From assembly GCA_965221655.1 (NCBI GenBank), contig OZ244906.1, positions 1,550,001 through 1,614,000 on the forward strand: DNA of 64,000 bases, given 5' to 3'. The notes below the pieces were generated by a model. The model did no database searches. It saw nothing but the letters and a program-made list of their open reading frames with translations, and was not told the origin of the DNA. Within the stretch, counting starts at the first letter, position 1. Every line of letters starts with the position of its first letter. Shown here piece by piece: positions 1 through 9,143 of this stretch. Made by a program: the position numbers and the translations under genes. Origin of the DNA: Bin107 sp965221655 (GTDB lineage Bacteria > UBA8248).

Positions 1-1991
1 CCACTACCCTGCGCCAAGCGTTCCTCGCCATCGAGGACAAACGCTTCTACGAGCACCCGGGCGTGAGCTACCCCGACATCGCCCGGGCGTTCGTCAAGAA
101 CCTGCGGGCAGGCCACTTCGTGCAGGGCGGAAGCACCATTACCCAGCAGTTGGCGAAGGTGCTGTTCCTGACGCCCGAGAGAAAGCTCAAGCGCAAGGTT
201 CGCGAAGCCCTCCTCGCCCTCGAGATCGAGCGCCGCTTTACGAAGGATGAGATTCTCGAATTCTACCTGAACCAAATCTACCTCGGCGGCGGCGCCTACG
301 GAGTGCAGGCGGCGGCGCGCATCTATTTCGGAAAGACGGTCACACAACTCACGCTCGCCGAATGCGCCATGCTCGCGGGGTTGCCCAAGGCTCCCACGCG
401 CTTCAGCCCCCGCACGAATCCCGAACGTGCACTCGAGCGGCGCAACCTCGTCATCGCCAGTATGCGCGAGGCGGGCTTTATCACCGCCGAACAGGCGAAG
501 AGCGCTCGCGAGGAGCCCATCCGCCTTGCTCCGCGCCTGGCGAACGTCGTCCCCGAAGCGGCCTACTTCATCGAGAAAACGCGCATCGACCTGAGCCGCA
601 GGTTCGGGCAGTCCCTCTATAGAAGCGGCTTCGAGATACACACCACCATCGACATCGACTTGCAGAAGGTCGCCCACCACGCGCTGATTGACGGCGTGGT
701 GCGCATCAACAAAAGGCGCGGTTTCCTCCCCCCCGATGCGAAGCCCAAGAGGCCGCCGCGCCTGGGAGACGGGTTCCAGTTTCGCTTCCTGGACATCGCC
801 GGAAAGGCGGTCCGCGGCATCATTGGGGACTACGAGGTCGAAATGGCCCTCCCCGCGAATATCGACCCCAAACGCCTGCGGGAGGGGGACCTCCTGTTGG
901 GGCGCGCGACGCAGGTGGACCACGGCGCGAAGAGGCTCGTTCTCGAATGGCAGGAGAGCGTGCAGGGCGCCGTCGTCGCCTTCGACGCGAAGACCGGCGC
1001 GCTGCGCGCTCTCACGGGCGGCACCGACTTCCGCCGCTTCCCCTTCAACCGCGCCATCCAGGCGCGCCGGCAGCCGGGTTCGGCCTTCAAGCCCATCATC
1101 ATGGGAACGGCCCTCTCCCAGGGCTATACCCCCGCACACATTCTGATGGATACCCCCTTCGTCCGCCGGATGCCGGGCACGCTCAGAGCCTGGAAACCCA
1201 GAAACTACACGAACAAGTTCTACGGGCCCGTCACCATGCGAAGGGCACTCGAAGACTCGCTCAACCTCGCCACCATCAAGCTGCTCGACCAAATGGGGCC
1301 CCGAAAGGCCATCACCTTCGCGCACAGGCTCGGCATCCGCTCGAACATGCAGCCCTATCTCTCGCTGGCCCTCGGCTCCATCGAGGTAACACCCTACCGC
1401 TTCACGGCCGCCTACATTCCCTTCGCCGCCCGGGGCGTCTACGCGCGACCCTACGAGATCACACGCATCACCGACAGCGAGAACCGGGTAATCGAGGAGA
1501 AAGTACCCGCAACCCACCTGGCCATCGCGCCCGAGACGGCCTATCAAATCAAGATGCTGCTGCGCGGCGTCGTCACCCACGGTACCGCCAAAAAAGCGAA
1601 GAGCCTCGGCGCGTTCGTGGCGGGCAAGACGGGCACAACGAACGAATACCGCGACGCCTGGTTCCTCGGCTTCTCCGAAGACCTCGTCCTGGGCGTCTGG
1701 GTGGGACGCGACGACAACAAACACATGGGCTACCGCGCCTCGGGCGGGAACACGGCCCTGCCCATCTGGATCGACGTGATGAAGGGCTGGCTCGCGGGCC
1801 GGGAGACGGAAGTCGCATCCCCCAAGCCGCCGCCGGGAATCGCCCTGGTGAAGGTGGATGCGCGCTCCGGCCAACTCCCCGCAGCCTGGTGCGAGGGCGA
1901 ATCGATAATCGAAGCCTTCGTGGAGGGAACCGAACCCTCGGAACCCTGCCCGAAGAAATCCCGCCTGCCCGCGCTCCTCAACGGGGGTTGA
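1..1991 (+). CDS. Penicillin-binding protein 1A, 5' end missing
   Basis: Bifunctional class A PBP that polymerises and cross-links peptidoglycan at the outer face of the inner membrane. The reading frame is already open at base 3, so the N-terminal membrane anchor lies outside the window; 662 codons are visible. The glycosyltransferase (GT51) domain shows EDKRFYEHPG at visible residues 11-20 and GGSTITQQLAK at 42-52. An OB-like insert follows at about 240-310. The transpeptidase has the SAFK active serine near 360, a SLN triad around position 1258 and KTGTT around position 1625. The OB insert favours the PBP1A rather than the PBP1B subfamily. It converges on ftsY with 11 bp between the stop codons. 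mrcA/ponA-type, but the symbol is not certain. Confidence 0.95.
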   Translation, partial: TTLRQAFLAIEDKRFYEHPGVSYPDIARAFVKNLRAGHFVQGGSTITQQLAKVLFLTPERKLKRKVREALLALEIERRFTKDEILEFYLNQIYLGGGAYGVQAAARIYFGKTVTQLTLAECAMLAGLPKAPTRFSPRTNPERALERRNLVIASMREAGFITAEQAKSAREEPIRLAPRLANVVPEAAYFIEKTRIDLSRRFGQSLYRSGFEIHTTIDIDLQKVAHHALIDGVVRINKRRGFLPPDAKPKRPPRLGDGFQFRFLDIAGKAVRGIIGDYEVEMALPANIDPKRLREGDLLLGRATQVDHGAKRLVLEWQESVQGAVVAFDAKTGALRALTGGTDFRRFPFNRAIQARRQPGSAFKPIIMGTALSQGYTPAHILMDTPFVRRMPGTLRAWKPRNYTNKFYGPVTMRRALEDSLNLATIKLLDQMGPRKAITFAHRLGIRSNMQPYLSLALGSIEVTPYRFTAAYIPFAARGVYARPYEITRITDSENRVIEEKVPATHLAIAPETAYQIKMLLRGVVTHGTAKKAKSLGAFVAGKTGTTNEYRDAWFLGFSEDLVLGVWVGRDDNKHMGYRASGGNTALPIWIDVMKGWLAGRETEVASPKPPPGIALVKVDARSGQLPAAWCEGESIIEAFVEGTEPSEPCPKKSRLPALLNGG

Positions 1992-2002
1992 GGCGCAGAA
2001 AG

Positions 2003-2944
2003 TCAGCCGTCGACAATCGCATCGATAAAAGCCTCGGCCTCGAAATCGATGAGGTCTTGTGCTGATTCGCCCACGCCGACGTAGCGTATCGGTATGCCGC
2101 TCTCATACGCCGCCCCCAGCACGACGCCGCCCTTGGCCGTCCCGTCGATTTTGGTGATTACGAGACCCGTCACGCCGAGGGAGCGTCCAAACTCGCGCAC
2201 TTGGGAGAGCACGTTCTGCCCCGAAGTCGCGTCGAGCACGAGCAAGACCTCATGCGGTGCGGCCTCGACGAGGCGCTCCGCCACGCGCCCGAGTTTCTTG
2301 AGTTCTTCCATGAGGTTCTTCTTCGTGTGCAGACGCCCCGCCGTGTCGACGAGAAGCACGTCCACACCGCGCGCGCGCGCTGCCTGAATGGCGTCGTAGA
2401 CCACGGCGGAAGAATCCGCCCCCTCCTGGTGGCGAACGACCTCGCACCCGCATCGCTCGCCCCATATCGCGAGTTGCTCGCCCGCCGCTGCGCGAAACGT
2501 GTCCCCCGCAGCAAGCATGGCCTTACGATTCTCCGCCGATAGGCGTGCGGCCAGTTTGCCCGCCGTCGTCGTCTTGCCCACGCCGTTCACGCCCACCAGC
2601 AGCACAACCGCAGGTGCGCCCGCTGGAGGGGTGCGCGGAGCAAACTCAGGCGGGCGGGCGGGGTTTTCCAGACAGTAGCGCATGATCTCCCTGACGCGCT
2701 CCTTGTGGTCCACGCCCACGTCGGCCCGCAGCCGTTCCATGATGGCCTCGACCAGGAGCGGCCCCAGGTCCGCCATGTAGAGGATTTCTTCGATTTCCTC
2801 GAGCGCATCTGCGTCGATGCGCTCTGCAAACAACCCCTGAAGGCGTGAGAGAAAACCTCCCCGCGTCCTCGCAAGGCCCGCGCGGAGTCTGGGCAGCCAG
2901 TCCGCGCTCTCTGGGGAGTCGTGCGTTTTATCCGAACCGGACAT
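2003..2944 (-). CDS. ftsY: Signal recognition particle receptor FtsY
   Basis: SRP-family GTPase that docks ribosome-SRP complexes at the inner membrane. The NG domain is complete: P-loop VNGVGKTTTAGKLA, the DTFRAAAGEQL insertion-box motif, DTAGRLHTKK (G3), TKIDGTAKGG (G4) and the closing YVGVGESAQDL. The acidic A domain is almost absent, giving a short FtsY of about 313 residues. I chose the ATG at 2944, which has GGAG about 12 bases upstream; an in-frame GTG at 2995 would add 17 residues but has no Shine-Dalgarno. It is the last gene of the plsX-to-smc run and lies directly after smc. Confidence 0.95.
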   Translation of the reverse strand: MSGSDKTHDSPESADWLPRLRAGLARTRGGFLSRLQGLFAERIDADALEEIEEILYMADLGPLLVEAIMERLRADVGVDHKERVREIMRYCLENPARPPEFAPRTPPAGAPAVVLLVGVNGVGKTTTAGKLAARLSAENRKAMLAAGDTFRAAAGEQLAIWGERCGCEVVRHQEGADSSAVVYDAIQAARARGVDVLLVDTAGRLHTKKNLMEELKKLGRVAERLVEAAPHEVLLVLDATSGQNVLSQVREFGRSLGVTGLVITKIDGTAKGGVVLGAAYESGIPIRYVGVGESAQDLIDFEAEAFIDAIVDG

Positions 2945-3029
2945 GGAAGGCGTCTGCTCCGATGCGGACCGCCCCGTGTCCCCACGGAACGGCACCCGGC
3001 AAGATTTTTCGAAAAACCTCCGCGGGCCG

Positions 3030-6000
3030 CTAGGCCTGCGGTTCCAGCACCGCCCCCGCTCCGTTTACGGAAGCGTCCGTACGGTCGATGCGCACGGAGA
3101 CGATTTCCGAAACACCCTTCTCACTCTGCGTGACCCCGTAGAGCTGATTCGCGTAGGACATCGTTCTCTTGTTGTGGGTGATGATGATGAACTGGCTGCG
3201 CTTCTCCAGTTCGGCGATCACCTCCCGAAAGCGTCCAACGTTCGCGTCGTCCAGTGTGGCGTCCACCTCGTCGAGAATACAGAACGGACTCGGGCGCACA
3301 CTGAACACCGCGAACAACAGGGCAAGAGCAGTGAGTGCCTTCTCGCCGGCGGAGAGCAGCATGACGTTCGAGGGACGCTTGCCCGGAGGCCGCACCTCGA
3401 TGTCTACGCCCGTCTCCAGAGGGTCGTCGGGCTCGAGGAGATACATGCGCGCCTCGCCACCCTCAAAGAGCCTCCCGAAGATATCCGCAAAGGCCGTGCC
3501 CACTTCTTCAAAAGCCGACAGGAAGCGCGATTTCGTCGTCTTGTTCAACTTCTCGATCGTCGCGTGCAGGTCGGCGATGGAAGTATCGAGGTCTTGTTGC
3601 TGCCCCTGCAAGAAAGCGTATTCCTGGTTGATTTCGTCGTATTCCTGTGCGGCCAGGGGATTGACCTCCCCCATACGGGAGAGTCTTTGTTCCAGCATTT
3701 CGAGACGAGAGGTCGTCTCCTCGTACTGCGCCAGCTCCCCGCGCCTGGACTCCGCCGTCTCCTCGATGGCGAGGCCGTATTCCGCGCGGGCGGATTCCAC
3801 CATCGTCTCGCGCTGGACGCGCAACGTCGTCCGCTGCTCGGCCATCTCGCGCACCTGCTCCTGGAGTGCCTCTGCGCGCCTCTTCATTCCGCGGGCCGAG
3901 TCGCCCAAACCCTCGTCTTGCGCCTGCGCTTCGGCCACCGCCCGCTCGCGCTCTGCCTGCTCGGCCGCCACCGCCGCCTTTTGCTGCCTCAAGTTCACCG
4001 CCTCCCCCCTGCTCTCGGCGAGGCTCTCCTCGAAGCGTTTTCTTTTCTCCACCGATTCGCGCCTGTCTTCCTCTCCACGCGCCTTGCGGGCGGCGTTGCG
4101 CGATATGCCGTCCTCGAGCCGCTGCAACTCGGCCCTCCCGCCGCCCATACGCCCATCGATCTCCGTAAGGGCGACCTTCTTGTCCGTTGCACGCGCTTCG
4201 ACTTCCGCGTAACGACTACTCGCCTCGCCCACCTGCTCCTCGATTTCGCAAGCGCGCGCGACGAGTTCCCGCGTCGCTTCCTCGGCGCGCAGGCTTTCCT
4301 CCTCGGCGACGCGAAGCACGTCGATCAGGCGGGCCTGCTCCGCGCGCGTTTCCTCCGCCGTGGTCCCGAGTTGCTCGACCCGTCTCGTGAACTCCTCCCG
4401 CCTGTCGCGTGCCGAGCGGAGAGCACCCTCGGCCTCGACGCGCGCAACCTCGGTGCGCTGCTTCGTCTGCACCGCGGCCTGGCGCCTCGCCTCCGTCCCG
4501 GCTGCCCGTTCGCCCAACTCTTCGGAGAGTGGAGCCATGCCCTGGAGCCGCGCTTGGATCTCTTCGACCTCGACACGCAACTCCTCGCACCTTCTCGCGC
4601 GCGCGAGCAAACCCTCGTTGCGCGTCAGGCCACCTTCCACCACTCCGTTCGCGTGAATCATCTCGCCGTGCAAGGTAACGTAAACGGAGTCTTGTGTGCC
4701 GTTGCACCAAGCCGCCTGGGCGGCGGCAATGTCCTCAACCACCACGACGTTGGCAAGCAGCGATTGTACGAGATCGTTATATTCCGCCTCACAACGCACG
4801 AAATCCGCAGCCACCCCCAGAACGCCCTCTCCCGGCGGGGCGAGAGAGGCCGTCTGGGCGGCGACCTCTCTGGGCAGGGCCACGCCGCGACCGGCCTCGG
4901 AGCCCACGAGGGCGCGCACCGCGTCCACCGCGTCGCCGGGCGTCTCCACCACCACCCCCAGCAACTTGTCGCCCAGAGCCGTTTCGATGGCCCTCTCGAA
5001 CCGCGGGTCCACGCGCACGGCCTCGGAGAGCGACGCCAGCACGCGCGCGCCACAAGCACGGAACGCCTCCGCGTCCGCCGCGTCATTCGGACCGGAGGCG
5101 AGCACGTCCTCGAGGGCGAAGAGTGAGGATTTCGCCTCCATCAGGCGCTCCTTCTCCCCGGCCACTTTCTCTTCGTGGAGACGCAAGGCTTCGGACGCCC
5201 GGGCACATTCGCCGGCGGCTCGCTCGAGTTCTCGCTTCGCGTATTTTTCTTCGGTGACCAGCGCCTCCACCCGGCTCCCCGCCTCCTCCGCTTCGGTGCG
5301 GGCCGACGCGAGAAGAACCTTGATTCTACCCGCCTCCTCATCGGCTTTCTCGATGGATTCGCCCAGACCCTCGCGACGCGACACGATGGATGCGATTTGC
5401 TGGCGCGCCGCACTCAAGCGCTCGCGCTCCTCCTCCCGGGCACGCCTGACCGCGTCGAGCGCCCGCTCGAAGCTGCGCAGATTCTCGCGGACGGCCGCCT
5501 GCTCCGCCACTCCCGCTTCGTATTCGCGGCGCGCCCGCGCGGACTGCTCCGCCAAAGTTCCGAGCGACTCGGAAAGCACGGCTCGCGCCTCTTCGAGATG
5601 CGTGGTTTCGGAATCGAGGTTGCGGGCCTCCTCCTCGCGGCGCTCATCGTCGGCGTCCAGGTCGGCGAGGCGGCTGCCCAACATCTCGACGCGGTTCTCG
5701 ATGCGCTGGAGCGTCCCCTCCACCTCCACCGCCCGGCGACGGGATTCCGCCAGGGCTTCAGAGCGTTCGGCCAGCAGGATGCGCCCCTTCTCGCGGTCGG
5801 CCTCGAGAGCCGCCGTACGCGCCTGGACGGCTTGCTCCTCTTCCTTGACGCGATCGTAGGAGCGCTCCACGGGCACGAGCTCGTCCACGAGCCGGAGATA
5901 GTCGAATTCGGCGATTTTCGCCTTGAGGGCCGAAACCTCCGTGCCGTATTCCTTATAGAACGTCGCTTTTCTCGCCTGACGGCGCAGGGAGCGCAAACGC

Positions 6001-6611
6001 GCCTCTTTCTCGCGCATGATGTCGGCCACGCGCAGCAGGTTCGCCTGGGCGAGATCGAGTTTGCGCAACGCCTCGTTCCGCCTGCTCTTGTACTTCATGA
6101 TGCCCGCGGCCTCTTCGATGAGAATCCGCCTGTCCATGGGCCGCGCGTTGACGAGGGTCTCAATCTGACCCTGTTCCACGATGGAGAACGTGTCGAGAGA
6201 AACGCCCGTGTCGAGAAACAGGTCCACGATGTCCTTGAGTCGACACGGAGTGCGGTTGATGAGGTATTCACTCTCGCCCGAGCGATATAGTCTGCGGGTA
6301 ACCACCACCTCGTCGAAATCCCTGAAGGCGGGCGAGGTGACCGTGCCTTTCAAGTCGGTGATGGTGAGCGAGACCTCGGACATGCCGATTTGCTTGCGCT
6401 CGGCGCTGCCGTTGAAGATGACGTCTTCCATCTTCTTCGAGCGCATGTTCTTGGGCGCCTGCTCACCCAACACCCATCGCACGGCATCGCATACGTTGCT
6501 CTTGCCGCACCCGTTGGGCCCGACGATGGCCGTAAGGCCTTCTCCAATCTCGATGACGGTTTTATCGACGAAAGACTTAAAGCCCTGCATCTCCAGGCGC
6601 TGGAATCGCAA
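3030..6611 (-). CDS. smc: Chromosome segregation ATPase SMC
   Basis: Structural maintenance of chromosomes protein, which forms a dimeric ring that compacts and segregates DNA together with ScpAB. At 1193 residues it has normal family length. Walker A GPNGCGKS is at 31-38, followed by two long charged coiled-coil arms around a hinge at roughly 500-680. The ABC signature LSAGEK is at 1086-1091 and the Walker B CILDEVD at 1111-1117. The start is a TTG with GAGGGG six bases upstream. The rnc-smc-ftsY order is common in bacteria. scpA and scpB are not in the window. Confidence 0.97.
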   Translation of the reverse strand: MRFQRLEMQGFKSFVDKTVIEIGEGLTAIVGPNGCGKSNVCDAVRWVLGEQAPKNMRSKKMEDVIFNGSAERKQIGMSEVSLTITDLKGTVTSPAFRDFDEVVVTRRLYRSGESEYLINRTPCRLKDIVDLFLDTGVSLDTFSIVEQGQIETLVNARPMDRRILIEEAAGIMKYKSRRNEALRKLDLAQANLLRVADIMREKEARLRSLRRQARKATFYKEYGTEVSALKAKIAEFDYLRLVDELVPVERSYDRVKEEEQAVQARTAALEADREKGRILLAERSEALAESRRRAVEVEGTLQRIENRVEMLGSRLADLDADDERREEEARNLDSETTHLEEARAVLSESLGTLAEQSARARREYEAGVAEQAAVRENLRSFERALDAVRRAREEERERLSAARQQIASIVSRREGLGESIEKADEEAGRIKVLLASARTEAEEAGSRVEALVTEEKYAKRELERAAGECARASEALRLHEEKVAGEKERLMEAKSSLFALEDVLASGPNDAADAEAFRACGARVLASLSEAVRVDPRFERAIETALGDKLLGVVVETPGDAVDAVRALVGSEAGRGVALPREVAAQTASLAPPGEGVLGVAADFVRCEAEYNDLVQSLLANVVVVEDIAAAQAAWCNGTQDSVYVTLHGEMIHANGVVEGGLTRNEGLLARARRCEELRVEVEEIQARLQGMAPLSEELGERAAGTEARRQAAVQTKQRTEVARVEAEGALRSARDRREEFTRRVEQLGTTAEETRAEQARLIDVLRVAEEESLRAEEATRELVARACEIEEQVGEASSRYAEVEARATDKKVALTEIDGRMGGGRAELQRLEDGISRNAARKARGEEDRRESVEKRKRFEESLAESRGEAVNLRQQKAAVAAEQAERERAVAEAQAQDEGLGDSARGMKRRAEALQEQVREMAEQRTTLRVQRETMVESARAEYGLAIEETAESRRGELAQYEETTSRLEMLEQRLSRMGEVNPLAAQEYDEINQEYAFLQGQQQDLDTSIADLHATIEKLNKTTKSRFLSAFEEVGTAFADIFGRLFEGGEARMYLLEPDDPLETGVDIEVRPPGKRPSNVMLLSAGEKALTALALLFAVFSVRPSPFCILDEVDATLDDANVGRFREVIAELEKRSQFIIITHNKRTMSYANQLYGVTQSEKGVSEIVSVRIDRTDASVNGAGAVLEPQA

Positions 6612-6712
6612 GTCGAACCCCTCGGCGGGCGAGCCTCATGGTATTAGGGGCGGTAGGGAGCAACAAGGTAGCAGAGTTTTTGCGCGTCTGCAAAGAAAAA
6701 ACGCCGCGCCGC

Positions 6713-7522
6713 CTAGTCTTCCGCAAACATGCGAACCGCCTCCTCGGCGGCCATCTGCTCGGCGGCCTTTTTCGTCGTACCATGTCCGCGCCCCATCACC
6801 CTGCGCCCAAGGCGCACCTCGACCTCGAACTCTTTTTCGTGCTCGGGGCCGCTCTCCTTCACCAGGCGATAGCCGGGCGGCTTGTCTCCATTTTTTTGCG
6901 CGAGCCGCTGGAGCAGGCTCTTGAAGTCTTGGGAGAGCACTTCTTCCTCGTCCAGCCCCGAGGGCCAGAACCACGACCGCGCCCATCGCGCGCAACCCGC
7001 GTAACCCGCGTCGAGATAGACCGCGCCGACCAAGGCCTCGCACGCCCCCGCCAGGATGGAAGGCTTGTCGCGCCCGCCCGTCTTCTCCTCGCCCTTGCCC
7101 AGGCGCAGGAACGTACCCAGCCCGTTGCGCTGAAAAAAGCTCGCCAGCGAGCGTCCGTTCACGCGCTCGGAGCGCAGGTGGGTCAAGACGCCCTCATCTT
7201 CGGTCGGGTACTCCTTCCAGAGTCTTTCGGTCACAACGAGTTGCAATACGGCGTCGCCCAGAAATTCGAGCCGTTCGTTGTCCGGGACGGGGTGTGCGCG
7301 CTCCTGGGCGAAGGAGCGGTGGGTAAGCGCCTGAATGAGGAGGTCGCTGTTCGAAAAAGAATAGGCGAGGCGCGCTTCGATCTCATCGAGGGGAATGTCG
7401 GAGTCGCCCGTGGATTTCGCCTTCCCGGGGGAGGCGCTTTTGCTATGCCGCGTCGTTTCGCGGCCTCGTGAAGAGGAGCGAGGCGTTGGTTCCCCCGAAC
7501 CCGAACGAGTTGGTGAGTGCAC
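6713..7522 (-). CDS. rnc: Ribonuclease III
   Basis: Double-strand-specific endoribonuclease that processes rRNA precursors and structured mRNAs. The signature NERLEFLGDAVL is at residues 82-93, the second acidic helix (CEALVGAVYLDAG) lies near 160, and a C-terminal dsRNA-binding domain spans about 198-269. The first usable start is a GTG at 7522, 80 bases inside the end of fabF in another frame. The conserved fold begins only at about residue 43, so the product would carry a Ser/Arg/Lys-rich N-terminal extension of about 42 residues. No ATG, GTG or TTG lies between 7522 and the conserved region, so either the extension is real or a non-standard start is used. Confidence 0.93.
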   Translation of the reverse strand: MHSPTRSGSGEPTPRSSSRGRETTRHSKSASPGKAKSTGDSDIPLDEIEARLAYSFSNSDLLIQALTHRSFAQERAHPVPDNERLEFLGDAVLQLVVTERLWKEYPTEDEGVLTHLRSERVNGRSLASFFQRNGLGTFLRLGKGEEKTGGRDKPSILAGACEALVGAVYLDAGYAGCARWARSWFWPSGLDEEEVLSQDFKSLLQRLAQKNGDKPPGYRLVKESGPEHEKEFEVEVRLGRRVMGRGHGTTKKAAEQMAAEEAVRMFAED

Positions 7523-8720
7523 AACCGATATCCGCTTCCCGGGCAGTGTTGGGAACGTAGTCGAGGTCGCATTCCGGATCGGGGGTGTGCTGGTTGATGG
7601 TGGGCGGAATGCGCCCGCGCTCGAGCGTCAGCACGGTAAACACAGATTCCACGCCCCCCGCTGCACCCAAAAGATGCCCCGTCATCGATTTCGTCGAGCT
7701 TACGCTGAGCTTGTAGGCGTGATCGCCGAACGTTTTCTTGATGGCAGTCGTTTCCAGCACGTCTCCCGCCCCCGTGGAGGTGCCGTGCGCGTTGACGTAG
7801 TCCACGCTCTCGGGTGCGAGGCCGGCGTCGTCGAGCGCCATCGCCATGCAGCGTGCAGCGCCCTCGCCGCCCGGGTCGGGAGAGGTAATGTGGTGGGCGT
7901 CGGACGTGAGCCCGTAACCCGTGAGTTCGGCGTATATCTCCGCTCCGCGCGCGACGGCGTGCTCGTAGTTTTCGAGGATCATCACGCCCGCACCCTCGGC
8001 CATCACGAACCCGTCCCTGTCCACGTCGAAGGGGCGACTCGCGCCCTCGGGGTCGTCGTTGCGGGTGCTCAGGGCGCGCATGGCGCAAAACCCCGCCATG
8101 GCCAACTCGGTGATGCACGACTCGCTGCCACCGGCCACCATGACGTCGGCAACCCCGCGCTGGATGCACTTCATCGCGTCGCCGATGGCGTGGTTGCCTG
8201 AAGCGCACGCCGTGGTGGTGCAGACGTTGGGACCCTTGAGCCCCCAGCGCATCGAGACCTGGCCCGCCGCCAGGTTGCCCAGAAGCATGGGAATGAAGAA
8301 GGGGCTGATGCGTGTGGCACCCCGGTTCTCGAGTATTTCCTTGTTCGCCTCGATAGCGGGCAGACCACCCAGCCCCACGCCGATGATGGCGCCGTAGCGG
8401 GGGGCCGCCTCGGAATCGGGGGCCGTGAGCCCGGCGTCGTCAAAGGCCATTTGCGTAACCGCGAGAACGTACTGGATGAAGACGTCCATCTTCTTGAGCT
8501 CTTTGCGCTCGACGTAGTTCTCGGGTTCGAAGCCGCGCACCTCGCCGCACAGTTGCGACGGCAGGTTGTCGGAGGAAAACCGCGTCAGCCTGCCGATGCC
8601 GGAGCGCCCCTCCATGAGGGCCTCCCAGTTCTCCTCCACCGAAAGGCCCAGCGGCGTAAGCAAACCCAGCCCCGTGACAACGACACGAACATCCGACCTG
8701 ATTAAATCTGAATGATTCAT
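7443..8720 (-). CDS. fabF: 3-oxoacyl-ACP synthase II
   Basis: Condensing enzyme of type II fatty-acid elongation: it joins malonyl-ACP to acyl-ACP with loss of CO2. The thiolase fold has the full Cys-His-His triad: C172 in TTTACASGNHA, H312 in NAHGTSTG and H349 in KSMTGHLLGAAG. The length of 425 is slightly above the usual 410-415 because of the N-terminus. It starts at ATG 8720, 31 bases after acpP, its substrate carrier. Its last codons overlap the presumed start of rnc. Confidence 0.97.
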   Translation of the reverse strand: MNHSDLIRSDVRVVVTGLGLLTPLGLSVEENWEALMEGRSGIGRLTRFSSDNLPSQLCGEVRGFEPENYVERKELKKMDVFIQYVLAVTQMAFDDAGLTAPDSEAAPRYGAIIGVGLGGLPAIEANKEILENRGATRISPFFIPMLLGNLAAGQVSMRWGLKGPNVCTTTACASGNHAIGDAMKCIQRGVADVMVAGGSESCITELAMAGFCAMRALSTRNDDPEGASRPFDVDRDGFVMAEGAGVMILENYEHAVARGAEIYAELTGYGLTSDAHHITSPDPGGEGAARCMAMALDDAGLAPESVDYVNAHGTSTGAGDVLETTAIKKTFGDHAYKLSVSSTKSMTGHLLGAAGGVESVFTVLTLERGRIPPTINQHTPDPECDLDYVPNTAREADIGCALTNSFGFGGTNASLLFTRPRNDAA

Positions 8721-8751
8721 AAAATCTCTTCCGGCGGACGGCGGGAGTTCT

Positions 8752-8994
8752 CTAGTCTCCGGGCACCTTGGAAATGTAGTCGTAGGCGTCCTGCACCGAG
8801 GAGATCTTCTCCGCTTCCTCGTCGGGGATCTCTATGCCGAACTTCTCCTCGAACGCCATCACGAGTTCGACCGTATCGAGCGAATCCGCCCCGAGGTCGT
8901 CGGTAAACGAAGCCTCCGGCACCACCTTCTCGGGGTCCACGCTCAACTGCTCGACGATAATGTCTTTTATTTGTGCCTTGATTTCATCTGTCAC
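8752..8994 (-). CDS. acpP: Acyl carrier protein
   Basis: Small acidic four-helix carrier (80 residues) that holds growing acyl chains on a 4'-phosphopantetheine arm. The attachment serine is S38 in LGADSLDTVELV, and the acidic helix II that docks to Fab enzymes is intact. The start is GTG, with GGAGG eight bases upstream. It lies between fabD and fabF, where fabG would normally precede it; instead there are 149 non-coding bases upstream. Confidence 0.97.
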   Translation of the reverse strand: MTDEIKAQIKDIIVEQLSVDPEKVVPEASFTDDLGADSLDTVELVMAFEEKFGIEIPDEEAEKISSVQDAYDYISKVPGD

Positions 8995-9143
8995 GCCACA
9001 TTCCTCCGAAAATCCTTTTTCGAATCGGTATCGATCCCTTCAGGTGCAAACCCGATACGCTTTTTACATAACCGGCTTCGCGCGTTGCGCATTCGCTCGG
9101 CTCAACATCGCGTCCGTGCCGCCATCATACACGAGCGCGAAAC
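8995..9143 (-). other. Non-coding gap between fabD and acpP where fabG is usually found
   Basis: This 149-base stretch separates the fabD stop from the acpP start. I see no open frame of useful length in it and no residual short-chain-dehydrogenase sequence. It ends with the acpP ribosome-binding site (GGAGG). AT-rich patches such as TATGAT and TTATGTAAAA could serve as -10 boxes for a separate acpP promoter, but none has a convincing -35 box at 16-18 bases. Confidence 0.5.

Noticed and set aside
2943..5126. Very long open frame on the plus strand across smc (727 codons)
   Set aside because: It lies antisense to a clear SMC with Walker and signature motifs. Its translation is Arg/His/Leu-rich low complexity, as expected for a shadow frame in GC-rich DNA.
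6612..6712. Promoter before smc (TAATAC at about 6636-6641)
   Set aside because: The nearest -35-like sequence is 14 or 19 bases away and poor; smc is probably co-transcribed with rnc.
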